Both the position numbers and the translations under genes were made by a program. A DNA stretch of 64,000 bases from the NCBI RefSeq assembly GCF_900094545.1, contig NZ_FMAH01000003.1, positions 247,423 through 311,422 on the forward strand, written 5' to 3'. Below, in pieces: positions 18,629-27,890 of this stretch (position 1 is its first letter; each line of letters opens with the position of its first letter). Source of the DNA: Martinezella miluonensis (GTDB taxonomy: Bacteria; Pseudomonadota; Alphaproteobacteria; Rhizobiales; Rhizobiaceae). The notes under the pieces were generated by a model that saw nothing but the letters and a program-made list of their open reading frames with translations, was not told where the DNA came from and made no database searches.

Positions 18629-20332
18629 ATGACCACGATCTTCGACGCTCCGGAGGAGTTCGCCGCGACGGCGCTTGCGGGCTTTGCCGCGCTCCATGGC
18701 CGCTTCGTCCGCCTCGTAAAGGGTGGCGTTGTCCGCTCGACATCGGTGCCGGAAGGCAAGGTCGCCGTCATCGTCGGTGGCGGCTCGGGTCACTATCCGG
18801 CCTTTGCCGGCTATGTCGGGCCGGGCCTTGCCGATGCGGCCGTCGCCGGCGATGTCTTCGCTTCCCCTTCGACGGCAGCCGTTGCCCGAGTGTGCCGAAA
18901 GGCGCATCGCGGTGGAGGCATCCTGCTCGGCTTCGGCAACTATGCCGGCGATGTTTTAAATTTCGGCGTGGCAGCCGAGCGGCTGCGGGCCGAAGGTATC
19001 GATGTGCGCATCGTGGCGGTGACAGACGATGTCGCCAGCGCTCCCGCCGAGACCATGGCGAAGCGCCGCGGCGTTGCCGGCGACCTCGTGGTCTTCAAGA
19101 TTGCCGGCGCTGCGGCGGAAGCCGGACTTTCGCTTGATGAAGTCGAGCGCCTGGCGCGGCATGCAAACGCCCGCACAGTCTCCTTCGGCGTGGCCTTCGA
19201 CGGCTGCACCCTGCCCGGGTCTGCCGGCCCGCTCTTCACCGTACCGCGCGGCCAGATGGCCCTCGGCCTCGGTATCCACGGCGAACCCGGCATCAGCGAA
19301 GAAACGATCGTCAGTGCCAGCGATCTCGCAACACTATTGACGCAAAGGCTTCTGCCGGAACGTCCAAAGGATGCACGGAAGGTCGGCGTCATCCTCAACG
19401 GCCTCGGCGCCACGAAATACGAAGAGCTCTTCGTACTTTGGACGGCCATCTCGGCGCGATTGGAACAAGCGGGCCTGGAAATCGTCGCCCCCGAGGCCGG
19501 CGAGTTCGTTACCAGCCTGGATATGCAGGGCTGCTCGCTGACGCTCATCTTCCTCGACGACGAGCTCGAGCGCTACTGGACCGCGGCCTGCGACACCCCG
19601 GTCTTGCGCCGCGGCGCGGCGATTGCCACCACGCCAGCTGCGGATGTTCTGGTTGATGAGGACGGACTGGCGACCTATCCGCCAGCCGATGCCGAAGGCC
19701 AGCGCGGCGGCGCTTGCATCGCCCGCATCTTCGCAGAGATTTCCGTGCTGCTCCATGAGGCCGAAGAGGAACTCGGCCGGATCGACGCTCGCGCCGGCGA
19801 TGGCGATCACGGTCAAGGCATGGCCCGGGGCGCCGCAGCGGCTTTGGAAGCCGCCAAGGCCGCAAGCACCGCTGGCGCAGGTACGGCGAGCGTGCTGGCG
19901 GCGGCAGGCGATGCCTGGGCCGACCGCGCCGGCGGCACGTCGGGCGCGATCTGGGGACTTCTCCTGCAATCCTGGAGCAGTGCGCTCAGCGATGACGGTG
20001 CCCTCGACGGCCGCGCTGTCGTCAAGGGTGCCCGCCAGGCGCTCGATAGCGTGATGCGATTGGGCGGCGCGAAGATCGGCGACAAGACGCTGGTCGATGC
20101 ATTCTCTCCTTTCGTGGATGCGTTGGAAAAGGGCTTCGCCGAAAACGGATCTTTGGCCACCGCCTGGGGACATGCCGCATCGGCGTCCAAGCTTGCGGCG
20201 GATGCGACGACGCAGCTTACGCCCAAGCTTGGGCGCGCCCGCCCGCTTGCAGAGCGAAGCCTCGGCCATCCCGACGCCGGCGCCGTTTCGCTTGCGATGA
20301 TAGCGGGCCGCGTTGCCACCCTGCTTACTTAG
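18629..20332 (+). CDS. Dihydroxyacetone kinase family protein, fused DhaK-DhaL
   Basis: A 567-residue ATP-dependent ketose kinase. The DhaK part (about residues 1-330) has GGGSGHYPAFAGYVG in the substrate pocket and GLGIHGEPG, whose His forms the covalent hemiaminal link with the keto group. The DhaL part (about 365-567) has DARAGDGDHGQGM, whose Asp residues bind Mg-ATP. Classical DhaK proteins have SGHEPxHAG; here the loop is SGHYPAFAG, so the substrate may be a larger or different ketose (for example a tetrulose) and not dihydroxyacetone. ATG at 18629 has AAGGA upstream. It stands alone, without transporter genes. Confidence 0.9.
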   Translation: MTTIFDAPEEFAATALAGFAALHGRFVRLVKGGVVRSTSVPEGKVAVIVGGGSGHYPAFAGYVGPGLADAAVAGDVFASPSTAAVARVCRKAHRGGGILLGFGNYAGDVLNFGVAAERLRAEGIDVRIVAVTDDVASAPAETMAKRRGVAGDLVVFKIAGAAAEAGLSLDEVERLARHANARTVSFGVAFDGCTLPGSAGPLFTVPRGQMALGLGIHGEPGISEETIVSASDLATLLTQRLLPERPKDARKVGVILNGLGATKYEELFVLWTAISARLEQAGLEIVAPEAGEFVTSLDMQGCSLTLIFLDDELERYWTAACDTPVLRRGAAIATTPAADVLVDEDGLATYPPADAEGQRGGACIARIFAEISVLLHEAEEELGRIDARAGDGDHGQGMARGAAAALEAAKAASTAGAGTASVLAAAGDAWADRAGGTSGAIWGLLLQSWSSALSDDGALDGRAVVKGARQALDSVMRLGGAKIGDKTLVDAFSPFVDALEKGFAENGSLATAWGHAASASKLAADATTQLTPKLGRARPLAERSLGHPDAGAVSLAMIAGRVATLLT

Positions 20333-20704
20333 CCGAGTAGCAAGCCCGGAAGCTCAACCTCTGCGCAAACCATCGTTCTGGCGATCGCGCGAGGGTAGCC
20401 CCTGCATGGAAATCGCAAATCGCCCCTGAGGCGACATGCACGTTGAATGAGGCCCATGAACGTCCTGTCGCGATCACCTCCATCAAGGGTAGCGGCGGCA
20501 AAAAACCATTCCAAGAGACGGGCAATCTTTGAGACGATCTTCTTTGCTTTGGCAAATAATGAGCCCTAGCCTCAGCCTAATCATCAGGACGTTTTTGCCT
20601 TGCCTGACGGAGCCGCGAGGCCGGATGCGCCTTTCGCGCACATAACGACCTCATCGTCGCCTCGGAACAGGCGGCAAAGGCAATTTGAAAGAGGAAATAT
20701 CTCA
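20333..20704 (+). other. Gene-free stretch upstream of the oxygenase gene
   Basis: About 370 bases with no recognisable gene. Short open frames on the minus strand show no family similarity. The last 20 bases contain GAAAGAGGAAATAT, which serves as the ribosome site for the TTG start of the next gene. Any promoter for that gene should be here; I do not see a convincing one. Confidence 0.4.
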
Positions 20705-21736
20705 TTGACCGTTCACACGACGCCCGTCGAAGCATCGCTGCCGACCTTGGATCTCTCCCGCTTCCATGCCTCGCCGGACGAGCGGCAAGCCTTTATCAGC
20801 GAATTGCGCAGCGTGCTCCACGATCATGGCTTCTTCTATTTGACCAGCCATGGCGTCGATCCGAAGCTGATCGAGGATGTGGTGGCGACGGCGAAGCGTT
20901 TCTTTTCGCTTCCTCTTGAAGAGAAGCTCAAAATCGAAATGGTGAAATCGCCGCATTTCCGCGGCTACAACAGGGCCGGCCAGGAACGGACGCGCGGCGA
21001 GCAGGACTGGCGCGAACAGCTCGATATCAACACCGAGGACGCACCTGCCGAGATCGGCCCGGACACGCCCGCATGGCGACGGCTGCAGGGCCCTAACCAG
21101 TGGCCCGAAGCCTTGCCGGAACTCAAGCCCTTGCTGCTCGCCTACCAGGCGGAAGTCACGCGGATCGGCATCGATGTGCTGAAGGCCATCGCCGTGGCCC
21201 TCGGTCAGCCGGAAAACGTCTTTGCCGACATATATCAGCCTCAGCCGTCGCAGCTTCTGAAGATCATCCGCTATCCGGGCCGGGACGTCGCCGAAACCGA
21301 CCAGGGGGTCGGTGCCCACAAGGATGGCGGCTTCGTAACTGTGCTGCTTCAGGACACGACGCCCGGCCTGCGTGTGCGTACCGAAGACGGCGTTTGGATC
21401 GAAGCGCCGCCGGTTCCCGGCACTTTCGTCATTAACACCGGCGAATTGCTCGAGCTTGCGACGAACGGCTTCGTGCGGGCGGACGTGCATGATGTGATCG
21501 CGCCGCCTGCAGGCGTCGAGCGGTTTTCCGTTGCTTTCTTCCTTGGTTCCCGCCCGGACGCGACGATCCCCTTTATCGAGCTGCCGGAGGATCTGAAACG
21601 TGCCGAGCGCGGCATTTCAGTCGATCCCCTTAATCCGATCTTCCGCGAAGTCGGCCAGAACCAGCTCAAGAGCCGGCTGCGATCGCATCCGGATGTCGCG
21701 CGTGCCCACTATGCCGAGCTTCTGGCCTCGGAATAG
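20705..21736 (+). CDS. 2-oxoglutarate/Fe(II) dioxygenase family protein (isopenicillin N synthase-like)
   Basis: A 343-residue non-heme iron oxygenase of the IPNS/DIOX family. N-terminal DIOX_N region (LPTLDLSRF, then DHGFFYLTSHGVDPKLI), then the iron site AHKDGG (His about 205 and Asp about 207) and RADVHDVI (His about 261), and the 2-oxoglutarate-binding pair in VERFSVAFF (Arg and Ser about 273-275). All key residues are present. The start is a TTG at 20705 with GAGG about 10 bases upstream; the frame continues to an ATG at 20600 but without family similarity. It converges with the P450/ferredoxin pair. Substrate unknown. Confidence 0.85.
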   Translation: MTVHTTPVEASLPTLDLSRFHASPDERQAFISELRSVLHDHGFFYLTSHGVDPKLIEDVVATAKRFFSLPLEEKLKIEMVKSPHFRGYNRAGQERTRGEQDWREQLDINTEDAPAEIGPDTPAWRRLQGPNQWPEALPELKPLLLAYQAEVTRIGIDVLKAIAVALGQPENVFADIYQPQPSQLLKIIRYPGRDVAETDQGVGAHKDGGFVTVLLQDTTPGLRVRTEDGVWIEAPPVPGTFVINTGELLELATNGFVRADVHDVIAPPAGVERFSVAFFLGSRPDATIPFIELPEDLKRAERGISVDPLNPIFREVGQNQLKSRLRSHPDVARAHYAELLASE

Positions 21737-21765
21737 CCGGCATCGACGGCAGGCCGATAATCGAC

Positions 21766-21787
21766 GCGCCGGTATCAAAGCCGGCGC
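21766..21787. terminator. Stem-loop between convergent genes (possible terminator)
   Basis: Perfect 7-base inverted repeat GCGCCGG (21766-21772) and CCGGCGC (21781-21787) with an 8-base loop, 30 bases after the oxygenase stop. No T-run follows on either strand, so it may be only a stabilising hairpin. Confidence 0.3.
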
Positions 21788-21849
21788 TATCATTCGATAA
21801 TGAAAGTCGAATCCAAAGAGACTATCTCGGCGAACCGAGATCCCGGATA

Positions 21850-22170
21850 TCAGTGCTGGCTATCGGGGACGATAACGCGCATGCCGTCAGTGGCGGCACT
21901 CATCAGGAGCTGACAGCTGAGGCGGCTGTTGGCCTTCGGTTCCATCACGAACTCGATCATGTCAGCCTCTTCCTCCGAAGGCGGAGGCAGGAGATCGAGA
22001 TGGCGCTGATCGATGTAGCAGTGGCAGGTGCCGCAGGCCAAAGCTCCCCCGCATTGCGCCACGATGCCATCGATACCGTTTCTGACGGCGACAGCCATCA
22101 GCGTCTGGCCATTTTCCGCACTCACACGCGTCTCCCGACCGGCGGAATCGACGAACACGACTTCACTCAT
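21850..22170 (-). CDS. 2Fe-2S ferredoxin
   Basis: A 106-residue ferredoxin of the adrenodoxin/putidaredoxin class. The cluster ligands are in CGGALACGTCHCYI (about residues 39-52: C-x5-C-x2-C) and in LSCQLLM near residue 86. The P450 gene directly upstream on the same strand (29 bases apart) points to a P450 electron-donor role. The ATG at 22168-22170 has GGAG 6 bases upstream, better than the ATG four codons earlier. No ferredoxin reductase is encoded nearby. Confidence 0.93.
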   Translation of the reverse strand: MSEVVFVDSAGRETRVSAENGQTLMAVAVRNGIDGIVAQCGGALACGTCHCYIDQRHLDLLPPPSEEEADMIEFVMEPKANSRLSCQLLMSAATDGMRVIVPDSQH

Positions 22171-22199
22171 TGCATTCTCCATGCTTTCGATAAACCCGT

Positions 22200-23429
22200 T
22201 CAGGCGGGAATAAGACGGATGTTGAGGCGCTGAGGCCCGCGAACCGACAGCCCGCGCTTGTATGCAGGACGCTCGTCCAGCAATTCGATGGAACGGGTGC
22301 GCTGGAGCAGGGTCGAGAAGATGATCTCCATATCCAGCCGGGCAAGATGATTGCCGAGACAGAAATGCGCGCCGCCGCCGAAGGCCAGATGCCGGTTAGG
22401 CGTTCGCTCGATATTGAACCGATCGGGCGCTTCGAACTGTTCGGGATCGCGGTTGGCTGCGCCATAAAGCAAGCCGACCTTGGTGCCCTTCGGCAGGCTC
22501 TTTCCGGCAATGACCTTGTCTTCAGTCAGATAGCGATGGAAGAACGGCAGCGGCGACTCGAACCGGAACATTTCCTGAATGGCGGTCGGCATGACAGCCG
22601 GCGCCTCTCTGAGCTTGCCCAGGGCGTCGGGATACTGCAACAGCGCATGCATTCCGCTGCCGAGCACGTCGATCGTCGAGCCGTGGCCCGCCATCAGGAT
22701 CAGCATGCAGGTGGAAACGAGCTCGTCTTCGGTCATCTCGCCGCTCGTATAAGCCTCAGTCAGCCGACAGAGAAGGTCTTCGCGCGGATTGCGCACGCGA
22801 TCGGCAATGAGCTCCTTGAGCAGTTCGTAGAACTCGGTCGTCGCGCGCTCGGCAATGGCTTTGCGCTCGGCACTGCGGTCGACGTCGAAATATTGCACGA
22901 CCTGTTCAGACCATTTGCGCAGCTGCCCCGCATATTCCTCCGGCACACCCAGCACCGAGCCGATGATATGGCCCGGCACCTGCGAAGCAAGATCCTCGAC
23001 GAAATCGATCGTTCCGACCTCAAGCAGGCGACCGAGCAAACGGTCGACGAAGTCCTGGATCATCCCGCGCTGACGCGCGACGAGGGCCGGGGTAAATTCG
23101 CGAAAGACCTTGCGCCGCAGGCGGTCATGCGTTTCGCCATCCGAATCCAGTAGGCTGAACTGCACGAAGCGCGAATGGTTCGGCATGTCATGCCAGTTCA
23201 GACGGACTTTCTCCTCCTCTATCTCCGTGGGCGAGAGAAAGAATTCCATCGAGCGAACCAGCGTCTTGTCAGCGGCGGCAGCGGCGACATCCTGATAACG
23301 CGACAGCAGCCATATGTCGAAATGCTCGTAGTAGACCGGGTCAGGGCTGGCGCGCAGCTCGCTATAGGATGCATAGGGATCGTCTGCGAATGCCTGTGAG
23401 AGCGGATCAAATACGGGGCTCGCCGTCAT
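22200..23429 (-). CDS. Cytochrome P450
   Basis: A 409-residue soluble bacterial P450. Heme loop FGGGAHFCLGNHLAR (Cys at about residue 355), ExxR in EMFRFESP (about 284-287) and the I-helix LILMAGHGSTIDVLG (about 240-254) are all visible. In the I-helix the usual acid-alcohol pair (Glu/Asp-Thr) reads Gly-Ser (AGHGST), which is unusual and may change proton delivery. ATG at 23427-23429, with a GTG one codon earlier equally possible, after AGGAG. It heads a two-gene unit with the ferredoxin and is divergent from an AraC regulator. Confidence 0.93.
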   Translation of the reverse strand: MTASPVFDPLSQAFADDPYASYSELRASPDPVYYEHFDIWLLSRYQDVAAAAADKTLVRSMEFFLSPTEIEEEKVRLNWHDMPNHSRFVQFSLLDSDGETHDRLRRKVFREFTPALVARQRGMIQDFVDRLLGRLLEVGTIDFVEDLASQVPGHIIGSVLGVPEEYAGQLRKWSEQVVQYFDVDRSAERKAIAERATTEFYELLKELIADRVRNPREDLLCRLTEAYTSGEMTEDELVSTCMLILMAGHGSTIDVLGSGMHALLQYPDALGKLREAPAVMPTAIQEMFRFESPLPFFHRYLTEDKVIAGKSLPKGTKVGLLYGAANRDPEQFEAPDRFNIERTPNRHLAFGGGAHFCLGNHLARLDMEIIFSTLLQRTRSIELLDERPAYKRGLSVRGPQRLNIRLIPA

Positions 23430-23492
23430 CACCTGGATCTCCTCTATTCCGGTTCAAGAACCGTAGAATAGCCGCTCTCCAGACAGAAAGAC

Positions 23493-24437
23493 ATGGATGC
23501 AAACCGCAGCCATATGGATAAAACTCTCATCCTCGGATACAGTCCAATCATCATGACCGACGATGCAGCCCCGGCGGAAATCCGCACTCTCGATGAAGTC
23601 CATTTCCAAACGCCGGGCCGCCTATCTCGCGCTTTGCCCTATACGCTTCTTGCCGCCGGACGGCGGATCTGCACGCCCACGGAAGCGCCGATCGCCCACC
23701 GCTTCAACCAGCACACGCTGATCCTCACTCTCAGCGGGAAAGGCGTGCTTGATATCAACGGGCGACCAAATCTGCTGCCGGAGGGAACCGTAGCATGGCT
23801 CGATTCATCGATGCTCTATTCGCATGGCTGCGAGCTGCGTTGCTCCTACTGGTCCTATCTCTGGCTCGGCTTCGTCGGGCACGGACTGGACACCTTGTTC
23901 GACAGCCTTGAGGTGGGCGTGAATCCGGTCTTTGAAACGGCAACCCAACACGATCTGCAGCCGCTGTTCGAGAATATTCTGAGCGAAGTGGAAGGAAGCA
24001 GCTTTCAGGCCGACAGCCGATGTTTTGCCTTACTCGCCCAGCTGATTTCGGCGCTGATATCCGAGCGCGCCGATGGCGGCGATCTCAGCAGCGCGGTGCA
24101 GCGGTTGCAGCGCGTCGTGGAAATGGTACGGGCGGATCTCTCGCATTCCTGGAACGTGGCGGAACTTGCCGATGCGGCCAATCTGAGCCAAGCGCAGCTG
24201 TTTCGCCGCTTCCGCCAGAGAATGGGGACGACGCCGCTCGACTGGCTGCGCCACGAACGTGTCAATGCCGCCAAACGGCTGCTCGTGGTCACTGAAGATC
24301 AGATCGGAAGGATAGCTGCCAGATGCGGCTATCCCGACCCTTTCCATTTCGCGCGCGACTTCAAGAAGCTAGCTGGCGTTACGCCCAGCGAATTCCGACA
24401 ACAGGGGCAGAGCGCAAGAAAGCGGGAGCCCCGATAG
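23493..24437 (+). CDS. AraC family transcriptional regulator
   Basis: A 314-residue regulator. The N-terminal half is a cupin-like sensing domain (about residues 60-150, with PIAHRFNQHTLILTLSG). The C-terminal 100 residues hold two helix-turn-helix units: WNVAELADAANLSQAQLFRR and QIGRIAARCGYPDPFHFARD. It is divergent from the P450/ferredoxin pair with only 63 bases between the start codons, so it is the likely controller of that pair and perhaps itself. ATG at 23493; a GTG or later ATG cannot be excluded. Confidence 0.88.
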   Translation: MDANRSHMDKTLILGYSPIIMTDDAAPAEIRTLDEVHFQTPGRLSRALPYTLLAAGRRICTPTEAPIAHRFNQHTLILTLSGKGVLDINGRPNLLPEGTVAWLDSSMLYSHGCELRCSYWSYLWLGFVGHGLDTLFDSLEVGVNPVFETATQHDLQPLFENILSEVEGSSFQADSRCFALLAQLISALISERADGGDLSSAVQRLQRVVEMVRADLSHSWNVAELADAANLSQAQLFRRFRQRMGTTPLDWLRHERVNAAKRLLVVTEDQIGRIAARCGYPDPFHFARDFKKLAGVTPSEFRQQGQSARKREPR

Positions 24438-24555
24438 TGCTTAGTGCCCCCATTCGCCCCCTTGCTTCATCAGCTTGCATGATACCGCAAAGCCCGCCGT
24501 ATACCATGATATTGCTTGAATCATTAGGCTGGGCATCCCTCCCGAGGACAGAAGA

Positions 24556-25482
24556 GTGATCACTGAACAAAGCGTCCTGCGTATATCCATCATCGTGACA
24601 TTCGTTCTTGCGGCGGCCGGCATCGTCTTCGGGCTTTTGTCCGGTTCATATGCCATCGTTTTCGACGGCGTCTATGCCCTGACGGATGCGATCATGACGA
24701 TCGTCGCGCTGATCGTTTCCAATCTGATTATTGCCGCGGCAACGAATAGCGCAAACACCGGCAGGTTCATCAAACATTTCACCATGGGCTTCTGGCATCT
24801 GGAACCCATGGTCCTCGGCCTCAACGGCATCCTGCTGACCGGCGCCGCCATCTATGCGCTGATCAACGCCATCGGCAGCATCATGGCGGGCGGCAGGCAC
24901 CTCTCCTTCGATCACGCCATCGTCTATGCGGTGCTGACGATGATCATTGCCTTTCTCATGGCAGCTTATGCCAGAAGAGCGAACAAGACGCTCGGCTCCA
25001 ATTTCATCGCGCTTGACGCGAAAGCCTGGATCATGACCGGCAGCCTCAGCGCGGCCCTGCTCCTCGCCTTCATCTTCGGCTTCGCCATTCAAGGAACGAC
25101 GCTGCAATGGATGTCGCCCTATGTCGACCCGGTGGCGCTCGCCATCGTATGCCTCGTCGTCATCCCCATGCCGCTCGGAACGATCAAGCAGGCATTCGCG
25201 GACATATTGCTCGTGACGCCGGCAGCCCTGAAGGAACATGTCGACCGCGTCGCCGCTGACGTCGTTCATCGCTACAAATTCGACTATTACCGCTCTTATG
25301 TCGCCCGCGTCGGGCGCGGCAAACAGATCGAGCTCTATTTCATCGTCCCGAAGGATGGGCCGGCGAAAAAGCTGGAGGAATGGGATCAGATCCGCGACGA
25401 GATCGGCGAAGCGATCGGCGGTGAAAGCCCGGATCGCTGGCTGACGATCGCCTTCACAACCGACCCCGAATGGGCAGATTAA
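24556..25482 (+). CDS. Cation diffusion facilitator-like membrane protein with altered metal site
   Basis: A 308-residue protein with five to six membrane helices in the first 205 residues and a cytosolic C-terminal domain (about 215-308), the layout of CDF transporters. The helix-2 motif is FDGVYALTDA, where metal-transporting members have His/Asp-x-x-x-Asp; here a Tyr sits at the first ligand. In helix 5 the motif is LDAKAWIMTGS, where the usual His-x-x-x-Asp is missing. So it keeps the fold but lacks the standard metal ligands. Start GTG at 24556 with AGGA upstream. It may move another ion or have a non-transport role. Confidence 0.75.
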   Translation: MITEQSVLRISIIVTFVLAAAGIVFGLLSGSYAIVFDGVYALTDAIMTIVALIVSNLIIAAATNSANTGRFIKHFTMGFWHLEPMVLGLNGILLTGAAIYALINAIGSIMAGGRHLSFDHAIVYAVLTMIIAFLMAAYARRANKTLGSNFIALDAKAWIMTGSLSAALLLAFIFGFAIQGTTLQWMSPYVDPVALAIVCLVVIPMPLGTIKQAFADILLVTPAALKEHVDRVAADVVHRYKFDYYRSYVARVGRGKQIELYFIVPKDGPAKKLEEWDQIRDEIGEAIGGESPDRWLTIAFTTDPEWAD

Positions 25483-25616
25483 TTTGGAAGAAACGCGAGC
25501 GTGCCGAGGTCGCGATGAAGGATGTCAGGGCGCTATCGCGATCAAGCGGTCCCAATAAGCAAGCACCGGATCGCTAATTCAGCGACACCCCTTTGCCTGC
25601 CGCCTGAACACTGCTG

Positions 25617-26783
25617 TTAGGCATTTCCCGCGTCGGCACCTGAGGCGCTCGCCTGTCTCACAGGCTCCTGCCGTTCGAAACGGCGCGTGAAGCCTTGCAC
25701 ATAGGAGGTCAAGGGCTTTTCGATAAATCTGAAGAGCGCGAGTGCAAATATAGCGGCGGCGATGGCTCCACAGGCAACAAAAAGACCGAGAGGAAGCTGA
25801 TCGCCGACGAACTTCGCCCAGATGGCGCGCAGCGGCCGCAGGATGAAAGGGTGAGAAAGATAGAGACTGTAGGAGGCGTCCCCGAGCGCGACGCCCCACA
25901 AGACCAGCCTGTTGGAAGGCAGCGCAGGCCCGATTGCGGCACCGAGGACGAACAACGCGGCCGGCAAGCCACTCCTCAGGAACTGTGGCAGGGCTGCGTC
26001 ATCCCAGGCGGAGGAAAAGTGCACGAAACCGAGGAGCCCGACAGCCATCAATGCGAGTGCCGCCCCACCGCCGATGCGCCGCCCGCTGCGAAAGATCAGC
26101 GCCACATAGACGCCGAACAGGAATTCGAGAATGATGGGGCTCATCCAGAAAGCCAGCTGTACCTGCTGCGGATCGACCAGGTTGCCGATGAGCGCCAAAC
26201 CTATCATCAGTGCCGACAGCCAGAAAATCCCGAGCCGGATCGGCAGGATAAGCGCCAACGCAAAGAACACGTAGAACAGCATCTCGTAGTTCAGGGTCCA
26301 GCCGAGAGCGAGTACGGGCCTGATTTCATCCACACCACGGCCGGAGGGAATGAAGAAGTACGATGCCAACACATGCGAGATGCCGCCGATCGGAACATTG
26401 AGCAGCGAAGGTGCAATGGCGGCACCGAGCAGCAGGACGCTGGTCAACAGCCAGTAAAGCGGGATGACCCGCGCGCACCGACGCAGGAAGAAGCGCAGCG
26501 GCGCACCGCTCCTGCCGAATTCGGCAGCGGCGGTATGGGTCATGATAAATCCCGACAGGACGAAGAATATGTCGACACCGAAGCCGAGATTCCATGTGGA
26601 TCCATCGAGGGGCACGCGCCCTGCCACGTCAGCCAGACTTGCAGTCTCATGCATGGCATGGGCAGCCACAACGGCAAAGGCCGCGAGCGCACGCAAAACC
26701 TGAAGATTGGGAATCTTTCCGGATGACGTTCCGGCCTTGATGCCGGCAGCCGGACCACCGGGTATTGTTCGATAAGGCTCCAC
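25617..26783 (-). CDS. Acyltransferase 3 family membrane protein (OafA/YrhL type)
   Basis: A 388-residue protein with about ten membrane helices that belongs to the family that acetylates exopolysaccharides, lipopolysaccharide or Nod factor. Motifs: NLQVLRALAAFAVVAAHAMH with the catalytic-type His near residue 42, and FGVDIFFVLSGFIM with FFLRRCARVIPLYW (about 70-115). The GTG start (26781-26783) lacks a clean ribosome site but the family begins near this point. No polysaccharide genes lie beside it. Confidence 0.88.
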   Translation of the reverse strand: MEPYRTIPGGPAAGIKAGTSSGKIPNLQVLRALAAFAVVAAHAMHETASLADVAGRVPLDGSTWNLGFGVDIFFVLSGFIMTHTAAAEFGRSGAPLRFFLRRCARVIPLYWLLTSVLLLGAAIAPSLLNVPIGGISHVLASYFFIPSGRGVDEIRPVLALGWTLNYEMLFYVFFALALILPIRLGIFWLSALMIGLALIGNLVDPQQVQLAFWMSPIILEFLFGVYVALIFRSGRRIGGGAALALMAVGLLGFVHFSSAWDDAALPQFLRSGLPAALFVLGAAIGPALPSNRLVLWGVALGDASYSLYLSHPFILRPLRAIWAKFVGDQLPLGLFVACGAIAAAIFALALFRFIEKPLTSYVQGFTRRFERQEPVRQASASGADAGNA

Positions 26784-26976
26784 CAGAAATCCCAGTATCT
26801 ATTCCCTCGGATCCCTATTACGTACGCCCTACGATATAACAACTTGTCGCCGAGCGTATAAATTGGCGGCTTTGCTTTGAAGTATAGTTATCCCCCCGTT
26901 AATCCTTCAGAGGTGGGGCAGATTGTTGACCAGAGGCTGTTAGATCTTGCCAAGTGCGGAGCAGGATATTCCGCCC

Positions 26977-27789
26977 TTAAGTAACAGCAAGGATTACATG
27001 CGCCTGAATTTTGGCAGCAACCTCGCCGCCGCCATGTCTCTCTGCGAGCGCCGCTTCGACATAGTCGGTCGCAGCCACCAGCTTCCCCGCTTCCCGGGCC
27101 TCGATTTCGTTGCGAAGAAGAGTTCCCTGACAATAGGCAAGAGCCGGAAGGCGCGGCGAGGACGCACGGCTCTCTTCGGCTCTCTTTTCGATCACGACAT
27201 CAGAGAAACCGGCGCGCTCGAGATCACTACGGATCACTTCCACATCGTGGTAGCCGTGCGGCGTGCGCGCCAGAAAACGCGGCGGGTCGTTTGGAAAAAT
27301 CCTGGCGAGCGCGTTCGTCACGTCATCCGCAAATATATTCTCCTCTATGCGATCCCACACATTGAACAGGAAATGTCCTCCCGGCTTCAGGACGCGCTTT
27401 GCTTCGCGATAGGCAGCCGTACGATCGGGAAAGAACATCGCGCCGAATTGGCAAAAAACGAGATCAAAGGCCGCATTTTCAAACGGCAGCGCCAGAGCAT
27501 CCGCTTGCCACCATGTGATACGGCTGTCTGGGTGTTGCCGCGAAGCCGCATAGTCGAGCATCGGCTGATTGAGGTCGGTGACGACATAGCTTGCGCTGGG
27601 AGACAGTTTGGGCGCCAATGCGCGGGTGACGACCCCGGTGCCTGCGGCAATCTCCAAGACGGCTGTCGGCGCTAGGGAGCCTGCACGCCGCGCAATGTCC
27701 GCGGCGTAAGGCTCGAAAATCAGCGGCACCATGTAGCGGTCGTAGTCTTCCGGTATCGAGCCGGCGAATACCTTGTCCGTCTCCAGCAT
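26977..27789 (-). CDS. Class I SAM-dependent methyltransferase
   Basis: About 270 residues. Motif I is VLEIAAGTGVVTRAL (about residues 44-58), with the acidic TDLNQPMLDYA loop and post-motif DLVFCQFGAMFFPD. These bind S-adenosylmethionine. The family resembles UbiE/COQ5-type small-molecule methyltransferases. There are three nearby ATGs; I take 27787-27789. No partner gene reveals the substrate. Confidence 0.85.
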   Translation of the reverse strand: MLETDKVFAGSIPEDYDRYMVPLIFEPYAADIARRAGSLAPTAVLEIAAGTGVVTRALAPKLSPSASYVVTDLNQPMLDYAASRQHPDSRITWWQADALALPFENAAFDLVFCQFGAMFFPDRTAAYREAKRVLKPGGHFLFNVWDRIEENIFADDVTNALARIFPNDPPRFLARTPHGYHDVEVIRSDLERAGFSDVVIEKRAEESRASSPRLPALAYCQGTLLRNEIEAREAGKLVAATDYVEAALAERHGGGEVAAKIQAHVILAVT

Positions 27790-27890
27790 CACCACCATCC
27801 CCCGCACGCCTGAGAGATTATTATGTTAGCACGTCAGAACGGAAACATCATTCCTAACGTCTCAGAAGCAGGTGCGCGGCGTGGATCTGT

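Noticed and set aside
25695..26726. A 343-codon plus-strand frame
   Set aside because: Antisense to the acyltransferase gene, strongly hydrophilic, no motif.
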